NCBI GenBank assembly: GCA_045862995.1
Contig: BTVX01000005.1
Span: forward strand, 91,972 to 155,971
Source of the DNA: UBA2387 sp019454665
GTDB lineage: Bacteria > Armatimonadota > Fimbriimonadia > Fimbriimonadales > Fimbriimonadaceae
DNA: 64,000 nt
Reading direction: 5' to 3'
Shown here: piece by piece, positions 30,346 to 39,453 of the stretch
How positions within the stretch are numbered: position 1 is the first letter of the stretch
Layout of the letters: every line of letters starts with the position of its first letter
Made by a program: the position numbers and the translations under genes
The notes under the pieces: model-generated
What the model saw: the letters and a program-made list of their open reading frames with translations, nothing else
Told to the model about the DNA's origin: nothing
Databases searched by the model: none

Positions 30346-31281
30346 ATGACCACCTTCGCCTTGCCGCAGACCGACCTCGTCGGATCGCGTCTGGCCTACG
30401 GATGCATGCGCATCGCGGGAGTCTGGGACCCCAATGCCGTCACCGCCGAGCACGAAGCCGCCGGGCGACGCGCCCTCCTCGCCGCCTACGAGGCGGGATA
30501 CACCCTGTTCGACCACGCCGACATCTACAGCCGGGGCGCTTGCGAGACGATCCACGGCAACCTGCTCGCCGAATCCCCCTCGCTGCGCGCCCAAACCATC
30601 CTCGCGACCAAGTGCGGCATCCGGTTTCCCGGGGACCCCAACCACGATTCACCCCACCGGTACGACTTCCGCGCCGAACACATCGTGTGGTCCTGCGATC
30701 AATCGCTGCGCCGGCTCCGCGTGGACACACTCGACATCTACCAGTTGCACCGTCCCGACTACCTGATGAACCCGGACGAGGTGGCGGCAGCGTTCGAACA
30801 GCTCAAGGAGGCGGGCAAAGTCCGCTGGTTCGGCGTGAGCAACTTCCTGCCCAGCAAGGTGGAGGCGTTGCAGAGCCGCTTGAGGTTCCCCCTGATCGTC
30901 AACCAAGTCGAAATCCACCTCGGTCAGCTGGCCTGCTTCGAGGACGGCACGCTCGACCAATGTCTGACGCGCCGCATCACCCCGTTGGCGTGGAGCCCGC
31001 TGGGTGGTGGCTGGCTGGGCGCGGGAAGGGAAGCACCCGCCAACCCGTCGCATCTGGCCGCGCTGGTGGACCTGATGGACGCGATGGCCGAAGTCTACGG
31101 CGTCACGCGAACGGAGGTCGCCCTGCGCTGGCTCCTCGCCCACCCGTCGGGGATCGTGCCGATCGTGGGCTCGACGCGGCCCGAGGCCATCCGGCAAGCC
31201 GTGCACGCACTGGACGAGCCGATGGGCTACGAGGATTGGTACCGCCTCCTGGTCGCGGCACGTGGAGAGGGCTTGCCTTAG
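30346..31281 (+). CDS. Aldo/keto reductase (YdhF-like)
   Basis: A 311-residue NADPH-dependent aldo/keto reductase. SRLAYGCMRIAGVWDPN opens the protein; the catalytic Asp and Tyr are in LFDHADIYSRGACE, the Lys in ILATKCGIRFPG and the His in IYQLHRPDYLM. WFGVSNFLPSKVEAL and IVPIVGSTRPEAI complete the barrel and the cofactor site. Features such as MRIAGVW and the RITPLAWSPLGGGWLG segment recall the E. coli YdhF group. Substrate unknown. The gene abuts the D-hydroxyacid dehydrogenase (TAG directly followed by GTG), so the two are coupled. It is not closely similar to the reductase at 1-611. Confidence 0.92.
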   Translation: MTTFALPQTDLVGSRLAYGCMRIAGVWDPNAVTAEHEAAGRRALLAAYEAGYTLFDHADIYSRGACETIHGNLLAESPSLRAQTILATKCGIRFPGDPNHDSPHRYDFRAEHIVWSCDQSLRRLRVDTLDIYQLHRPDYLMNPDEVAAAFEQLKEAGKVRWFGVSNFLPSKVEALQSRLRFPLIVNQVEIHLGQLACFEDGTLDQCLTRRITPLAWSPLGGGWLGAGREAPANPSHLAALVDLMDAMAEVYGVTRTEVALRWLLAHPSGIVPIVGSTRPEAIRQAVHALDEPMGYEDWYRLLVAARGEGLP

Positions 31282-32211
31282 GTGGTCCACTTCTCGAACC
31301 CGCCCGAACCGGCCCTTCGGGAACGCATCGCAGAAGCCTTGGGCGAGTCGGTCCGCTTCGGCGGCGAACCCGGCCCCGACACGCGATGGCTGGTCAATGG
31401 GAGTCCCTCGACGCTCGACGGCATGCCGCTCTTGGAAGGCGTGATCATCCCTTGGGCGGGGGTGCCGCGCAAGACCCTGGAACTCGCCCGCGAGCGTGGC
31501 GTCGCCCTCTATAACCTGCACCACAACGCCCACGCGACCGCCGAGATGGCCCTGTCCCTGCTCTTTGCGGCGGCCCGTGGCCTAACGGCTTTGGACCGCC
31601 GGTTGCGCGTGGGCGATTGGTCCAACCGTACCGGCGTCAGGAACGGCGTCCAACTCTACGGCAAGACGGTGGCGGTCCTGGGCTACGGCGCGATCGGACG
31701 GCATGTGGGCCAAGTTTGCCGAGCGATGGGGATGGGCGTGGTCGGCATCAAACGAACCGCCGGCAAGGTGGATGGGGTCGAGTGCTTTGGCGTCGCGGAC
31801 CTCCATGCGGCGCTGTCGCGGGCCCATGCCTTGGTGATCTGCGCTCCGGGCACGGAGAGCACGACGGGCCTCATCGGTCGCGCAGCAATCGAAGCGTTGC
31901 GCGAGCCCCGGTTGCTCGTGAACGTGGGGCGCGGCGCGATCGTGGAAGAACAAGCCCTGCACCATACTCTGGCCGACGGTACGTTGCATGCGGCGGGATT
32001 GGACGTCTGGTACCGCTACCCCAAGGGCGACGAGCCCTGCTTCCCATCGGCCTTCCCGATCCACGAAATGCCCAACGTCGTCCTCTCGCCACACACCGGA
32101 GGCGGGACCCGAGAGAGCGAAGAACTGCGGGCCGAAGCGCTGATCGAACTGGTGGGCGCGTTGATCGCGGGCGAACGTCCGCCGGCAGTGGACTTCGAAT
32201 CGGGATACTGA
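31282..32211 (+). CDS. D-2-hydroxyacid dehydrogenase
   Basis: A 309-residue NAD-dependent dehydrogenase of the phosphoglycerate/glyoxylate reductase family. The dinucleotide motif is VAVLGYGAIGRHVGQ. Catalytic Arg is in LVNVGRGAIVEE, Glu in YPKGDEPCFPS and His in VLSPHTGGG. The N-terminal lid is shorter than usual. NLHHNAHATAEMALSLLFAA corresponds to the family helix before the cofactor domain. Start is GTG immediately after the aldo/keto reductase stop; the absent gap supports joint translation. Together they could interconvert a carbonyl and a hydroxy acid, but the pathway is not evident. Confidence 0.92.
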   Translation: MVHFSNPPEPALRERIAEALGESVRFGGEPGPDTRWLVNGSPSTLDGMPLLEGVIIPWAGVPRKTLELARERGVALYNLHHNAHATAEMALSLLFAAARGLTALDRRLRVGDWSNRTGVRNGVQLYGKTVAVLGYGAIGRHVGQVCRAMGMGVVGIKRTAGKVDGVECFGVADLHAALSRAHALVICAPGTESTTGLIGRAAIEALREPRLLVNVGRGAIVEEQALHHTLADGTLHAAGLDVWYRYPKGDEPCFPSAFPIHEMPNVVLSPHTGGGTRESEELRAEALIELVGALIAGERPPAVDFESGY

Positions 32212-32276
32212 GACGCGAGGCGCTCAGGAGCTGGCCAGCGCCCGTGCCGGGCAACGGGTAACCTGCGCAACCTGCC

Positions 32277-34982
32277 ATGCGCACCGCCCGCGTCCTTCTG
32301 ATCGCCCTCGTCGCTCTGGCCGGATTGGCCGGAGCCCAGACCAAGAAGCGGCTGACTCCCGAGGAGTATGTCGGCTGGGAGTCGCTCGGCGCGGCGGCCA
32401 TCTCCAACGACGGCAAGTGGGTGGCCAGCCAGATCGGGCGCGTCGAAAAGGACGGCACGCTGATCATCCGCAGTTCGGATGGGCCTGAGAAGGTCGAAGT
32501 CGCCGTCGGCTCGGGTGCGCGGTTCTCGGACGATTCGAAATGGGTGGCGTACACCATCGGCGTCCCGCGAGACGAGGCGAAGAAGCTCCAGCAGCAACGC
32601 AAGCCCGTCCGCAACAAGCTGGGCATCCGCGAACTCGCCACGGGCAAGGAGACCGTGATCGAGGACGTCGCTTCGTGGGCTTGGCTCAAGGGAGGCAAGA
32701 CCCTGCTCGCCCTCCACCATCCCGCCGAAGGTCAGACCAAGGGCGGCAACGACCTGGAGATCATCCGTCCGGGCGGCGGCGCGAACCTTCAAATTGGCAG
32801 CGTCGCGCAGTTTTCGCCCTTCCGAGGCGGCCGCTGGGTGGCGCTCTCGGTTTCGACTGCGGCGGGGCGCAACTCGATCCAACTCTACGACGAGGACAAG
32901 GGGACGCTGACGCCCGTCCATACGGGTGCCGATGCCTACCGGAACCTGACTTGGGCCCGCGATGGCGCGGTTCTGGCCTTCCTCGCCGGCAAGAAGGCCG
33001 AGAAGAAGGAGGGCGATGGCCATACGCTCGTCGTCGTCTCGAACCCCGAATCCCCCACGGTCAAGGCGTTCGGGCCCGCCGACCTCAAGGGCTTCCCCGA
33101 GGGCTCGCGCATCGTCGAGTTCGGCGGTTTGTCGCTTTCGGACGGAGGCACCTCGGTCGTCTTCGGGTTGAAGAAGTGGGAGGACGCCTCGAACAAGCCG
33201 CCCACCCCCGCCGACGAGAAGGCGGGCGTCGAAGTTTGGAACACCCAGGACACTGTGGTCATGCCGCTTCAGAAGAACCAGGCGAACCAGGAGCGCAACC
33301 GGCACCACAAGGCGTTCCTCGACCTCGCCAATGGCACGTTCACGGTCTTTGACGACGGCCAGAGCGACGGTCTGATCATTCCCAGCGACCACCGCTACGC
33401 CTACGTCCGGGACGGGCGTCCCTACGCGTCGCCCATCAAGATCGGTGGCTTGGAGTACGCCGACGCCTACTCGGTGGACCTGAGAACGGGTGTTCGCCGA
33501 AGGTTCATCGAGAAGGGTGTGTCCAACGTGGGCGGCATCGGCGTGGGCACGATTTCGCCCGGACGCAACAGCACGTTCTGCGCCTACTACGATGTGCGGC
33601 ATTGGTGGATCTACGACGCCCGCTCGGGCGAGGCCCGGAACGCCACGGCCAGCCTGGGAACCACGTTTGAAGACCCCGAGGACGACAACACGATTCCGCA
33701 GAAACCCGCCGCAGGCTTCCCGGTCTGGGCCAAGGACGGGTCGTTGGTCTTCTTGCGCGATGCGTTCGACGTGTTCGCCGTTCCGATGACCGGCGAGGGC
33801 ACTCGGGTGACCCAAGGGCGGAAGGACGCCGTCCGCTCGGCGATTCTCGATCTCGACCTGGATGAAGACGGCATCCGCGTGGGCGACCCCCTGTATCTGA
33901 GCCTGTTCAACACCAAGACCAAGGCGTCGGGGATCGGCGTCGTGGAGTCGGGCGCGTTCAAGCAACTCGCCATGGAAGATGCGCAGATCGGCGGATTCGT
34001 GAAGTCCAAGGACACCGATCGGCTGCTGTTCCGCATGAACCGCTTCGACCAATCGCCATCGTTGCTCCTGACGAACCTGCGCTTCGAGCAGGCCAAGCCG
34101 CTCGCCGCGACCAACCCCCAGCAGAAGGACTACCACTGGGGCAAGAGCGAGCTGCTGCACTACAAGGCCACGGGCCGCGACCTGCAAGCCACGCTCATCT
34201 ATCCCGCCGACTACGACCCCAACCTGCAGTACCCCATGGTGGTCTACATCTACGAGCGGCTCTCGGATGGGCTTCACAGCTACATCGCGCCGAACCTCAC
34301 CAGCCCCTACAACCAGCAACACTTCTCGCAGGCCGGTTACTTCGTTCTGATGCCCGACATCGCCTATCGCGACCGCAACCCGGGGCTTTCTGCGGTCGAG
34401 TGCCTGGAGACCGCTGTCGGCACGGCTCTTCGCCACAACCGTGCGATTGATGGCAAGCGGGTAGGCCTGACGGGTCACAGCTGGGGCGGCTACCAGACCG
34501 TGTTCGTGGCCATGAAGTCCAAGATGTTCCACTGCTTCGTCGCGGGCGCGCCCCTCACCGAACTCACGAGCATGTACAACAGCTTCTACTGGAACTGGGG
34601 CCAGACCAACCAAGTGATCTTCGAGAGCAGCCAGGGACGCATGGCCGTGCCGTGGTGGGAAGACTGGAAAGCCTACTGGGACAACTCGCCGCTGTTCCAC
34701 GCGGGCAACATCGCCGGGCCGATGCTCGTCGAAGCCGGAACGGTGGATGGAGCGGTGGACTGGCACCAATCGCAGTACCTGTACAACACGCTCCGCCGGA
34801 TGGGCAAGAACATGGTCCTGCTCGTCTACGAAGGCGAGAACCACGGATTGGCCCGCGAGCCGAACATGAAGGACTACGCCAAGCGAGCGCGGCACTTCTT
34901 CGATGTGTATCTCAAGGGAGCGACGCCCGAGGATTGGGTGAGCAAGGGGGTTCCCTTCATCAAGCAGGCCGACGGAAAATGA
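32277..34982 (+). CDS. S9 family prolyl-oligopeptidase-like peptidase, exported
   Basis: A 901-residue serine peptidase with signal peptide TARVLLIALVALAGLAGAQ. The long N-terminal part is a beta-propeller typical of dipeptidyl-peptidase IV/acylaminoacyl-peptidase relatives. The C-terminal alpha/beta hydrolase holds Ser735 in GLTGHSWGGYQ, an Asp in EAGTVDGAVDWHQ and the His in GENHGLARE. It probably trims peptides outside the cytoplasm. A TAACCT box lies 12 nt before the ATG. The stop codon overlaps the start of the exonuclease III gene (ATGA), a surprising operon partner for an exported peptidase. Confidence 0.94.
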   Translation: MRTARVLLIALVALAGLAGAQTKKRLTPEEYVGWESLGAAAISNDGKWVASQIGRVEKDGTLIIRSSDGPEKVEVAVGSGARFSDDSKWVAYTIGVPRDEAKKLQQQRKPVRNKLGIRELATGKETVIEDVASWAWLKGGKTLLALHHPAEGQTKGGNDLEIIRPGGGANLQIGSVAQFSPFRGGRWVALSVSTAAGRNSIQLYDEDKGTLTPVHTGADAYRNLTWARDGAVLAFLAGKKAEKKEGDGHTLVVVSNPESPTVKAFGPADLKGFPEGSRIVEFGGLSLSDGGTSVVFGLKKWEDASNKPPTPADEKAGVEVWNTQDTVVMPLQKNQANQERNRHHKAFLDLANGTFTVFDDGQSDGLIIPSDHRYAYVRDGRPYASPIKIGGLEYADAYSVDLRTGVRRRFIEKGVSNVGGIGVGTISPGRNSTFCAYYDVRHWWIYDARSGEARNATASLGTTFEDPEDDNTIPQKPAAGFPVWAKDGSLVFLRDAFDVFAVPMTGEGTRVTQGRKDAVRSAILDLDLDEDGIRVGDPLYLSLFNTKTKASGIGVVESGAFKQLAMEDAQIGGFVKSKDTDRLLFRMNRFDQSPSLLLTNLRFEQAKPLAATNPQQKDYHWGKSELLHYKATGRDLQATLIYPADYDPNLQYPMVVYIYERLSDGLHSYIAPNLTSPYNQQHFSQAGYFVLMPDIAYRDRNPGLSAVECLETAVGTALRHNRAIDGKRVGLTGHSWGGYQTVFVAMKSKMFHCFVAGAPLTELTSMYNSFYWNWGQTNQVIFESSQGRMAVPWWEDWKAYWDNSPLFHAGNIAGPMLVEAGTVDGAVDWHQSQYLYNTLRRMGKNMVLLVYEGENHGLAREPNMKDYAKRARHFFDVYLKGATPEDWVSKGVPFIKQADGK

Positions 34983-35755
34983 TCGTCGCGACCCTGAACG
35001 TCAACTCGATCCGCATGCGGCTGGATGCCGTGCTCGATTGGCTCGCCGAGAACGAGCCCGACGTGTTGGCTCTGCAGGAGACCAAGGTTCCCGACGACAA
35101 GTTTCCGCTGGCCGAGTTCGAGGAACTCGGCTGGCAGGTGGCGATCCACGGTCAGAAGAGCTACAACGGCGTGGCACTGGTCAGTCGGCATCCCATCGCC
35201 AACGTGCGGAGGGGGTTCGGCGACCCGCTGTTCCCCGAGGATTGCCGCTTGCTCGCCGCCGAAGTCGAAGGGGTGACGATCCTGAACACCTATGTGCCCA
35301 ACGGAACTGCGGTCGGGACGGACAAGTTCGCCTACAAGCTGGCTTGGTTGGATCGGTTTTTGGTCTACCTCCGCGCCCACGTGGACCCCGGCTCGCCTGC
35401 GGTTTGGCTCGGCGACATGAACATCGCCCCGACTCAGGACGACGTTTGGGGCTCGCCCAAGCACGAGGGCAAGATCGGGCGGCACAAGGAAGAACTGGCG
35501 CGTCTGGAAGCCCTGCTCGCTTGGGGTTGGACCGATCTGTTCCGGAAGTTCACCCAAGGTCCGGGGCACTACACGTTTTGGGACTATGTGATCCCGCGTT
35601 CGTTCGAGAACAACCTCGGATGGCGCATCGACCACATCTACGGCACCGCGCCGGTGGCTTCAGCATGCTCTCGATGCGAGATCGACCGATCGCTTCGGCA
35701 GACGTCCAAGCCCTCCGATCATACTGCGGTGGTTGCCAACTTGATCGTTTCTTGA
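34979..35755 (+). CDS. xth: Exodeoxyribonuclease III / AP endonuclease
   Basis: A 258-residue Mg-dependent nuclease of base-excision repair that cuts at abasic sites and removes 3' blocks. TLNVNSIRMRLDAVLDWL opens the fold, the metal-binding Glu is in LALQETKVPDDKFP, WLGDMNIAPTQDDVW holds the Asp and Asn, and LGWRIDHIYG and KPSDHTAVVA provide the closing Asp-His pair. It belongs to the Xth rather than Nfo family. ATG 34979 overlaps the S9 peptidase stop by four bases. Length is typical (about 260). Confidence 0.96.
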   Translation: MIVATLNVNSIRMRLDAVLDWLAENEPDVLALQETKVPDDKFPLAEFEELGWQVAIHGQKSYNGVALVSRHPIANVRRGFGDPLFPEDCRLLAAEVEGVTILNTYVPNGTAVGTDKFAYKLAWLDRFLVYLRAHVDPGSPAVWLGDMNIAPTQDDVWGSPKHEGKIGRHKEELARLEALLAWGWTDLFRKFTQGPGHYTFWDYVIPRSFENNLGWRIDHIYGTAPVASACSRCEIDRSLRQTSKPSDHTAVVANLIVS

Positions 35756-35785
35756 TGAAATGGCTCCAATTTTGGTGATTGGGCC

Positions 35786-35791
35786 TATACT
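35786..35791 (+). promoter_or_regulatory. -10 box TATACT of RCC1/dockerin-like gene
   Basis: TATACT, 9 nt, then ATG at 35801. A TACAAT-like hexamer overlaps the ATG itself. The surrounding sequence (35756-35800) is visibly A/T-rich. Confidence 0.5.
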
Positions 35792-35800
35792 GTACATACA

Positions 35801-37345
35801 ATGAACGCTCGCATGTCGTGTGTCTTTTCGTTGGTGTGCCTCGTCGGAATGGCCCTCGCCCAGACAGGCACCTTGTCCTCATTTGGCAGCAATTCGGTCG
35901 GCCAACTGGGCGATGGCACCAATATCGACCGCTTCAGTCCAGTAACGATGGCCGGCCTAAGCGGCATCGAAACGATCGCGGCAGGAGCCCATCACACCTT
36001 GGCGCTCGACGCTGCGGGCACCGTATGGACCTGCGGCTTCAACAATGCGGGCCAGTTGGGCGACGACAGTTACACCAATCGGTGGTTGGCCGTGCCATCC
36101 GCCATGACCCAAGCCATGGCTATCGCGGCTGGTGAACACCACTCACTGGCGCTCCGTCGAGATGGCACCGTTTTCGGGTGGGGTGCCAACGGATGGAACC
36201 AACTGGGCCACCCGAGCGGCACGCTATGGAACACCAAGTTGCCTGTCCAAGTACCCGTGCTTACGGGGATCATCGCCATTGCCGCTGGAGCTTCTCACAG
36301 CATGGCCCTCGACCGGCGTGGACGTGTGTGGACTTGGGGTGGCAACACGTACGGTCAGTTGGGCGACGGGACGAACGTGTCGCGCCCAACCCCCACGATC
36401 GTCGGTCCTGACCGAGTCGTCGCGATCGCGGCGGGAGAACAGCACTCGATGGCCCTCACCGCAGACGGAAGGGTTTGGGCTTGGGGCACGAATGCGGACG
36501 GCCGGCTGGGTGACGGCACCTTGATCAACAGGTGGAGTCCGGTGCAGGTAATGGGATTAGCGGATGTAGTGGGCATCTCGGCAATGTCTGGGGCATCCAT
36601 GGCGTTGCTCAATGATCGAACCGTGATGGGGTGGGGCAGCGACTACAACTCCGAATTGGCCGCTCTTGGCGACCACAGCATTCCAGTCGCGATCCCCGGT
36701 TTGACCAACGTCACCTACCTTAACTGCGGTTGGTACCACGCCGCCGTTCGGTGCGGCGACGGTACCGTGTGGACCTGGGGAGGGAACAATTACGGCGCTC
36801 TCGGACGAACCACCAACTTCGCTGTCCCTACACCGGTGGCAGGACTCAGCGGGGTCGGCTACGTAACGGGGGGCCGATATCATACCCTAGCCCTGCATCG
36901 CCCCGTAACGTGCATCAGCGGAACAGTGAACCTAGACGGCTACACCGGCCCCGGCGCCATCCGCGTGGCGATCGAGCCCGTCGGCCAAAGCATCCCGGTG
37001 CAAATCCGCGGGTTCCGGACGCTGTTGGGCGACTTCTCCGTGTCGTTCTGGCACGAAGGCCAGTACTACCTCGTCATCAGCGGGAACCATCACTTGGCGC
37101 GCCGCTTCGGGCCGTTCAACTTCGACGGAACGCCCGTTTCCGGCCTGAGTTTCACGCTCACCAACGGCGACATCACGTCCGACAACACGATCAACGTTCA
37201 GGACTTCCTCGCGTTGCGCAACTCGTTCGGCTCGTCCGGGGGTGGGGGCACTTGGAACGCCAACGCCGACCTGAACGGCGATGGCTCGGTCGGCGTGGCC
37301 GACTTCCTTGTGTTGCGGCGCAACTTTGGCCGGTCGGGCGACTGA
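35801..37345 (+). CDS. Secreted RCC1-repeat protein with dockerin-like C-terminus
   Basis: A 514-residue exported protein, signal peptide MSCVFSLVCLVGMALAQ. About seven RCC1-type blades follow (SFGSNSVGQLGDGTN, TCGFNNAGQLGDDSYTN, TWGGNTYGQLGDGTNVSRP, AWGTNADGRLGDGTLIN), predicting a seven-bladed propeller, here outside the cell. After a beta domain (CISGTVNLDGYTGPGAIRVA), residues about 450-514 carry two EF-hand-like calcium loops, NGDITSDNTINVQDFLALR and ADLNGDGSVGVADFLVLRR, the dockerin type I arrangement. The same tail occurs on the protein at 42510-43832. Ligand unknown; no cohesin is in the window, so the tail may act in export or surface anchoring. Confidence 0.9.
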   Translation: MNARMSCVFSLVCLVGMALAQTGTLSSFGSNSVGQLGDGTNIDRFSPVTMAGLSGIETIAAGAHHTLALDAAGTVWTCGFNNAGQLGDDSYTNRWLAVPSAMTQAMAIAAGEHHSLALRRDGTVFGWGANGWNQLGHPSGTLWNTKLPVQVPVLTGIIAIAAGASHSMALDRRGRVWTWGGNTYGQLGDGTNVSRPTPTIVGPDRVVAIAAGEQHSMALTADGRVWAWGTNADGRLGDGTLINRWSPVQVMGLADVVGISAMSGASMALLNDRTVMGWGSDYNSELAALGDHSIPVAIPGLTNVTYLNCGWYHAAVRCGDGTVWTWGGNNYGALGRTTNFAVPTPVAGLSGVGYVTGGRYHTLALHRPVTCISGTVNLDGYTGPGAIRVAIEPVGQSIPVQIRGFRTLLGDFSVSFWHEGQYYLVISGNHHLARRFGPFNFDGTPVSGLSFTLTNGDITSDNTINVQDFLALRNSFGSSGGGGTWNANADLNGDGSVGVADFLVLRRNFGRSGD

Positions 37346-37347
37346 TC

Positions 37348-38154
37348 CTAGAACTCGACGACCATGCCGTCGAAGCCCACCTCGACCCCGTAGGGGTTGA
37401 GGGCCTCTTCGTACTCGGTGTGCAAGCCGTCGCCCATGTGTCCGTGGTGCGTGGTGATGACGCGGCTGGCGTCGTGCAGCACGCCCATTTCGCGAAGGCG
37501 GTTCACCACGCGCACCAGGTCGTAAACGTCCAAGTGCCCGTGGTAGGGCGTGCCCTTGAATCCCTCGCCACACTCCAGGACCAGGAGGTCGATCGTCCAG
37601 CCGGATAGGAACTCCCAGGTTTCGGCGGGCCAGATGCCCGTGTCGGTGCCGTAGAGCAGCTTGCGCCGCCCGTCGTCGAAGATGAGGTTTTGACTGTCCT
37701 CGTCTTCCTTGTGGTTGGCGTGGATCGGCGTGATCGTGTAGCCCGCGTGCTGGAAGGACTCGAAGCTGTGGGTCTCGACCAGGTCGAGCGGCCACGAGGG
37801 ATAGCGGTCCCAAATCTTTTTGCTCACCTGCGGATTGGCGTAGATGGTGAACGGCAGCACCTCGTTCGGGGTGAACGGATACAGGGCGTATTGGATTTCG
37901 GTGCACGCGACGTGGTCGTCGTGACCGTGGGTGAACACCAGCGCAGACCAATCCATGGCCGAGACCCCGTCGCGCACCAGTTGGGCGAACGTGTCCGGAG
38001 GCAAGTCAATCTTGATTTCGTCGTCAATGATCGCCGCCGATCGCGTCCGGATGTCCTTGCCTCCGTGCAGTCGGGCGTGCTGGCTCACACGGGAATCCGC
38101 GAAAAACCCTGGCACTCCCTCCGCGCCGCCGGTGCCGAGAAGGTGGAGTTTCAT
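37348..38154 (-). CDS. MBL-fold metallohydrolase (PhnP-like)
   Basis: A 268-residue metallo-beta-lactamase-fold enzyme. It begins MKLHLLGTGGAEGVPG. The metal motif HxHxDH is in LVFTHGHDDHVA, further ligands are His in TPIHANHKED and Asp in LLYGTDTGIW, and VITTHHGHMGDG provides the last His. The layout fits PhnP/RNase-Z-like phosphodiesterases; substrate unknown. The ATG overlaps the DUF1015 stop codon as ATGA, so the two genes form an operon and are probably translated together. It converges on the RCC1 gene with a 2-bp gap. Confidence 0.9.
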   Translation of the reverse strand: MKLHLLGTGGAEGVPGFFADSRVSQHARLHGGKDIRTRSAAIIDDEIKIDLPPDTFAQLVRDGVSAMDWSALVFTHGHDDHVACTEIQYALYPFTPNEVLPFTIYANPQVSKKIWDRYPSWPLDLVETHSFESFQHAGYTITPIHANHKEDEDSQNLIFDDGRRKLLYGTDTGIWPAETWEFLSGWTIDLLVLECGEGFKGTPYHGHLDVYDLVRVVNRLREMGVLHDASRVITTHHGHMGDGLHTEYEEALNPYGVEVGFDGMVVEF

Positions 38155-39419
38155 GGTTCGTAGTCGTTCAGCGACCACAGCACAAGGCCGCTGAGCAGCT
38201 TGGGATAGTAGTACGTGGACTTCTGGGGCATCTTCTCCCCGCCTAGGGCGATCTGCCTCATCTGGTCCACCGAGGGGGGGTTCATCAGGAACGAGGCCGC
38301 CGCACCCTGCGCCACGGATTGGATCGCCTCGTTCGGGTCGCGCGTGTACGCGATGCCGTCCAGGCCCTTCACGCCGACACACGCTTCAAGCACGACGCGA
38401 TGGAGGAGCGTGACATCCAGGCTGCGCAACAACGCGCTGCCTCCTTCGAGCGAAGCCACCATCGCGGCTGCTTCGCGGGGACGGAACGTGAACGCGCGCC
38501 CATCGGCCAGGGCCAATCCGAACGTGCCCTCGCCTCCTTTCTCCACATCCGGCCAGAGGTTCGCGGGGTTGGAGTCGGCAAACGCGAACCGCGCTCGCAG
38601 CGCGGCCAGAGCCTCGTCGGCCGTTCCGGGCAGGGCTTTGAGGATGCGGTGCGTAGGTAGGAGCGCCAGACCGGGGTCGGACATGGAGCTGAGGGCCATC
38701 ATCATGAAGTCCTCGGGCACGAGTCCATCCCGCTCGCCCAGGGCGGCCCGGAAGTTGCATGCCGTCTCGTAGCGGTGGTGGCCGTCGGCGATCCAGACCT
38801 TGTTGGGCGCGAGGGCTTGGGAAATCGCCGCGCAAGCGTCCGGGTCGGTGATTGCGCTGAGTTCGTGCGTCACGTCGCCGGTTTCGATGGCCGCCAACTC
38901 CTCGGCGGGCTGGCCGTTGATGAGCGCGAAGATGCCGCCATCGGGGTCCTCGAACAGCCCGTAGATGCACTCGAGGTGGCTGCGCGTGGCCTCGAGAATC
39001 CGCAGCCGGTCTTCCTTGTGCTTGGGGAACGTCTGCTCGTGCGGCAGCACGACGCCCTTCTCGTACGGCTCGACCTTGATGAGCGCGATGATGGCCGTGC
39101 GCCGGAACGTCTGGCTGGAGCCGGGGACGTGGAACGTCTGGACGTACCGGTAGAAGGCGGGCCGATCTTCCAAGGCGAGCGCACCCTCGCGCCGCCATTC
39201 GGCCAGGGCCGCCGCGCTGCGCGCGTACTTGACGTACTTGCTTCGGTCGTCGCTCTTCTGCTCGGGCAGGGTCAGGTGGACGACGTTGTGAGGGGCCCGA
39301 GCCGCCAGCGCATCGCGCTCTTCCTGAGAAAGCACATCGTAGGGTGGAGCGACGAGGTCTGCAAGCGGACCGGCGGAGGCAGCGAAGCGCAACCCGCGAA
39401 AGGGGCGAATGTCGGCCAT
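38151..39419 (-). CDS. DUF1015 domain protein
   Basis: A 422-residue soluble protein covering a whole DUF1015 domain: ADIRPFRGLRFA, LVAPPYDVLSQEERDALAA, PHNVVHLTLPEQ, FYRYVQTFHVPG, KVWIADGHHRYETACNFR and MMMALSSMSDPGLALLPTHR are typical. The family resembles HTH-type SerB/serine-kinase-related enzymes in some archaea, but the role here is not established. ATG at 39419 follows TAAAAT by 8 nt; a more distant in-frame start would run through that box. It heads the operon with the MBL hydrolase. Confidence 0.9.
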   Translation of the reverse strand: MADIRPFRGLRFAASAGPLADLVAPPYDVLSQEERDALAARAPHNVVHLTLPEQKSDDRSKYVKYARSAAALAEWRREGALALEDRPAFYRYVQTFHVPGSSQTFRRTAIIALIKVEPYEKGVVLPHEQTFPKHKEDRLRILEATRSHLECIYGLFEDPDGGIFALINGQPAEELAAIETGDVTHELSAITDPDACAAISQALAPNKVWIADGHHRYETACNFRAALGERDGLVPEDFMMMALSSMSDPGLALLPTHRILKALPGTADEALAALRARFAFADSNPANLWPDVEKGGEGTFGLALADGRAFTFRPREAAAMVASLEGGSALLRSLDVTLLHRVVLEACVGVKGLDGIAYTRDPNEAIQSVAQGAAASFLMNPPSVDQMRQIALGGEKMPQKSTYYYPKLLSGLVLWSLNDYEP

Positions 39420-39427
39420 GTGGGGGG

Positions 39428-39433
39428 ATTTTA
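39428..39433 (-). promoter_or_regulatory. -10 box TAAAAT, leaderless start of DUF1015 gene
   Basis: TAAAAT on the minus strand, 8 nt (a C-rich run), then ATG at 39419; no Shine-Dalgarno. It sits between two minus-strand genes only 34 bp apart. Confidence 0.55.
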
Positions 39434-39453
39434 CCGATTGACCTACCCAGCCG

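Noticed and set aside
30346..32211. purF-AKR-dehydrogenase as one functional pathway
   Set aside because: The aldo/keto reductase has its own -10 box right after purF, and no metabolic link is apparent.
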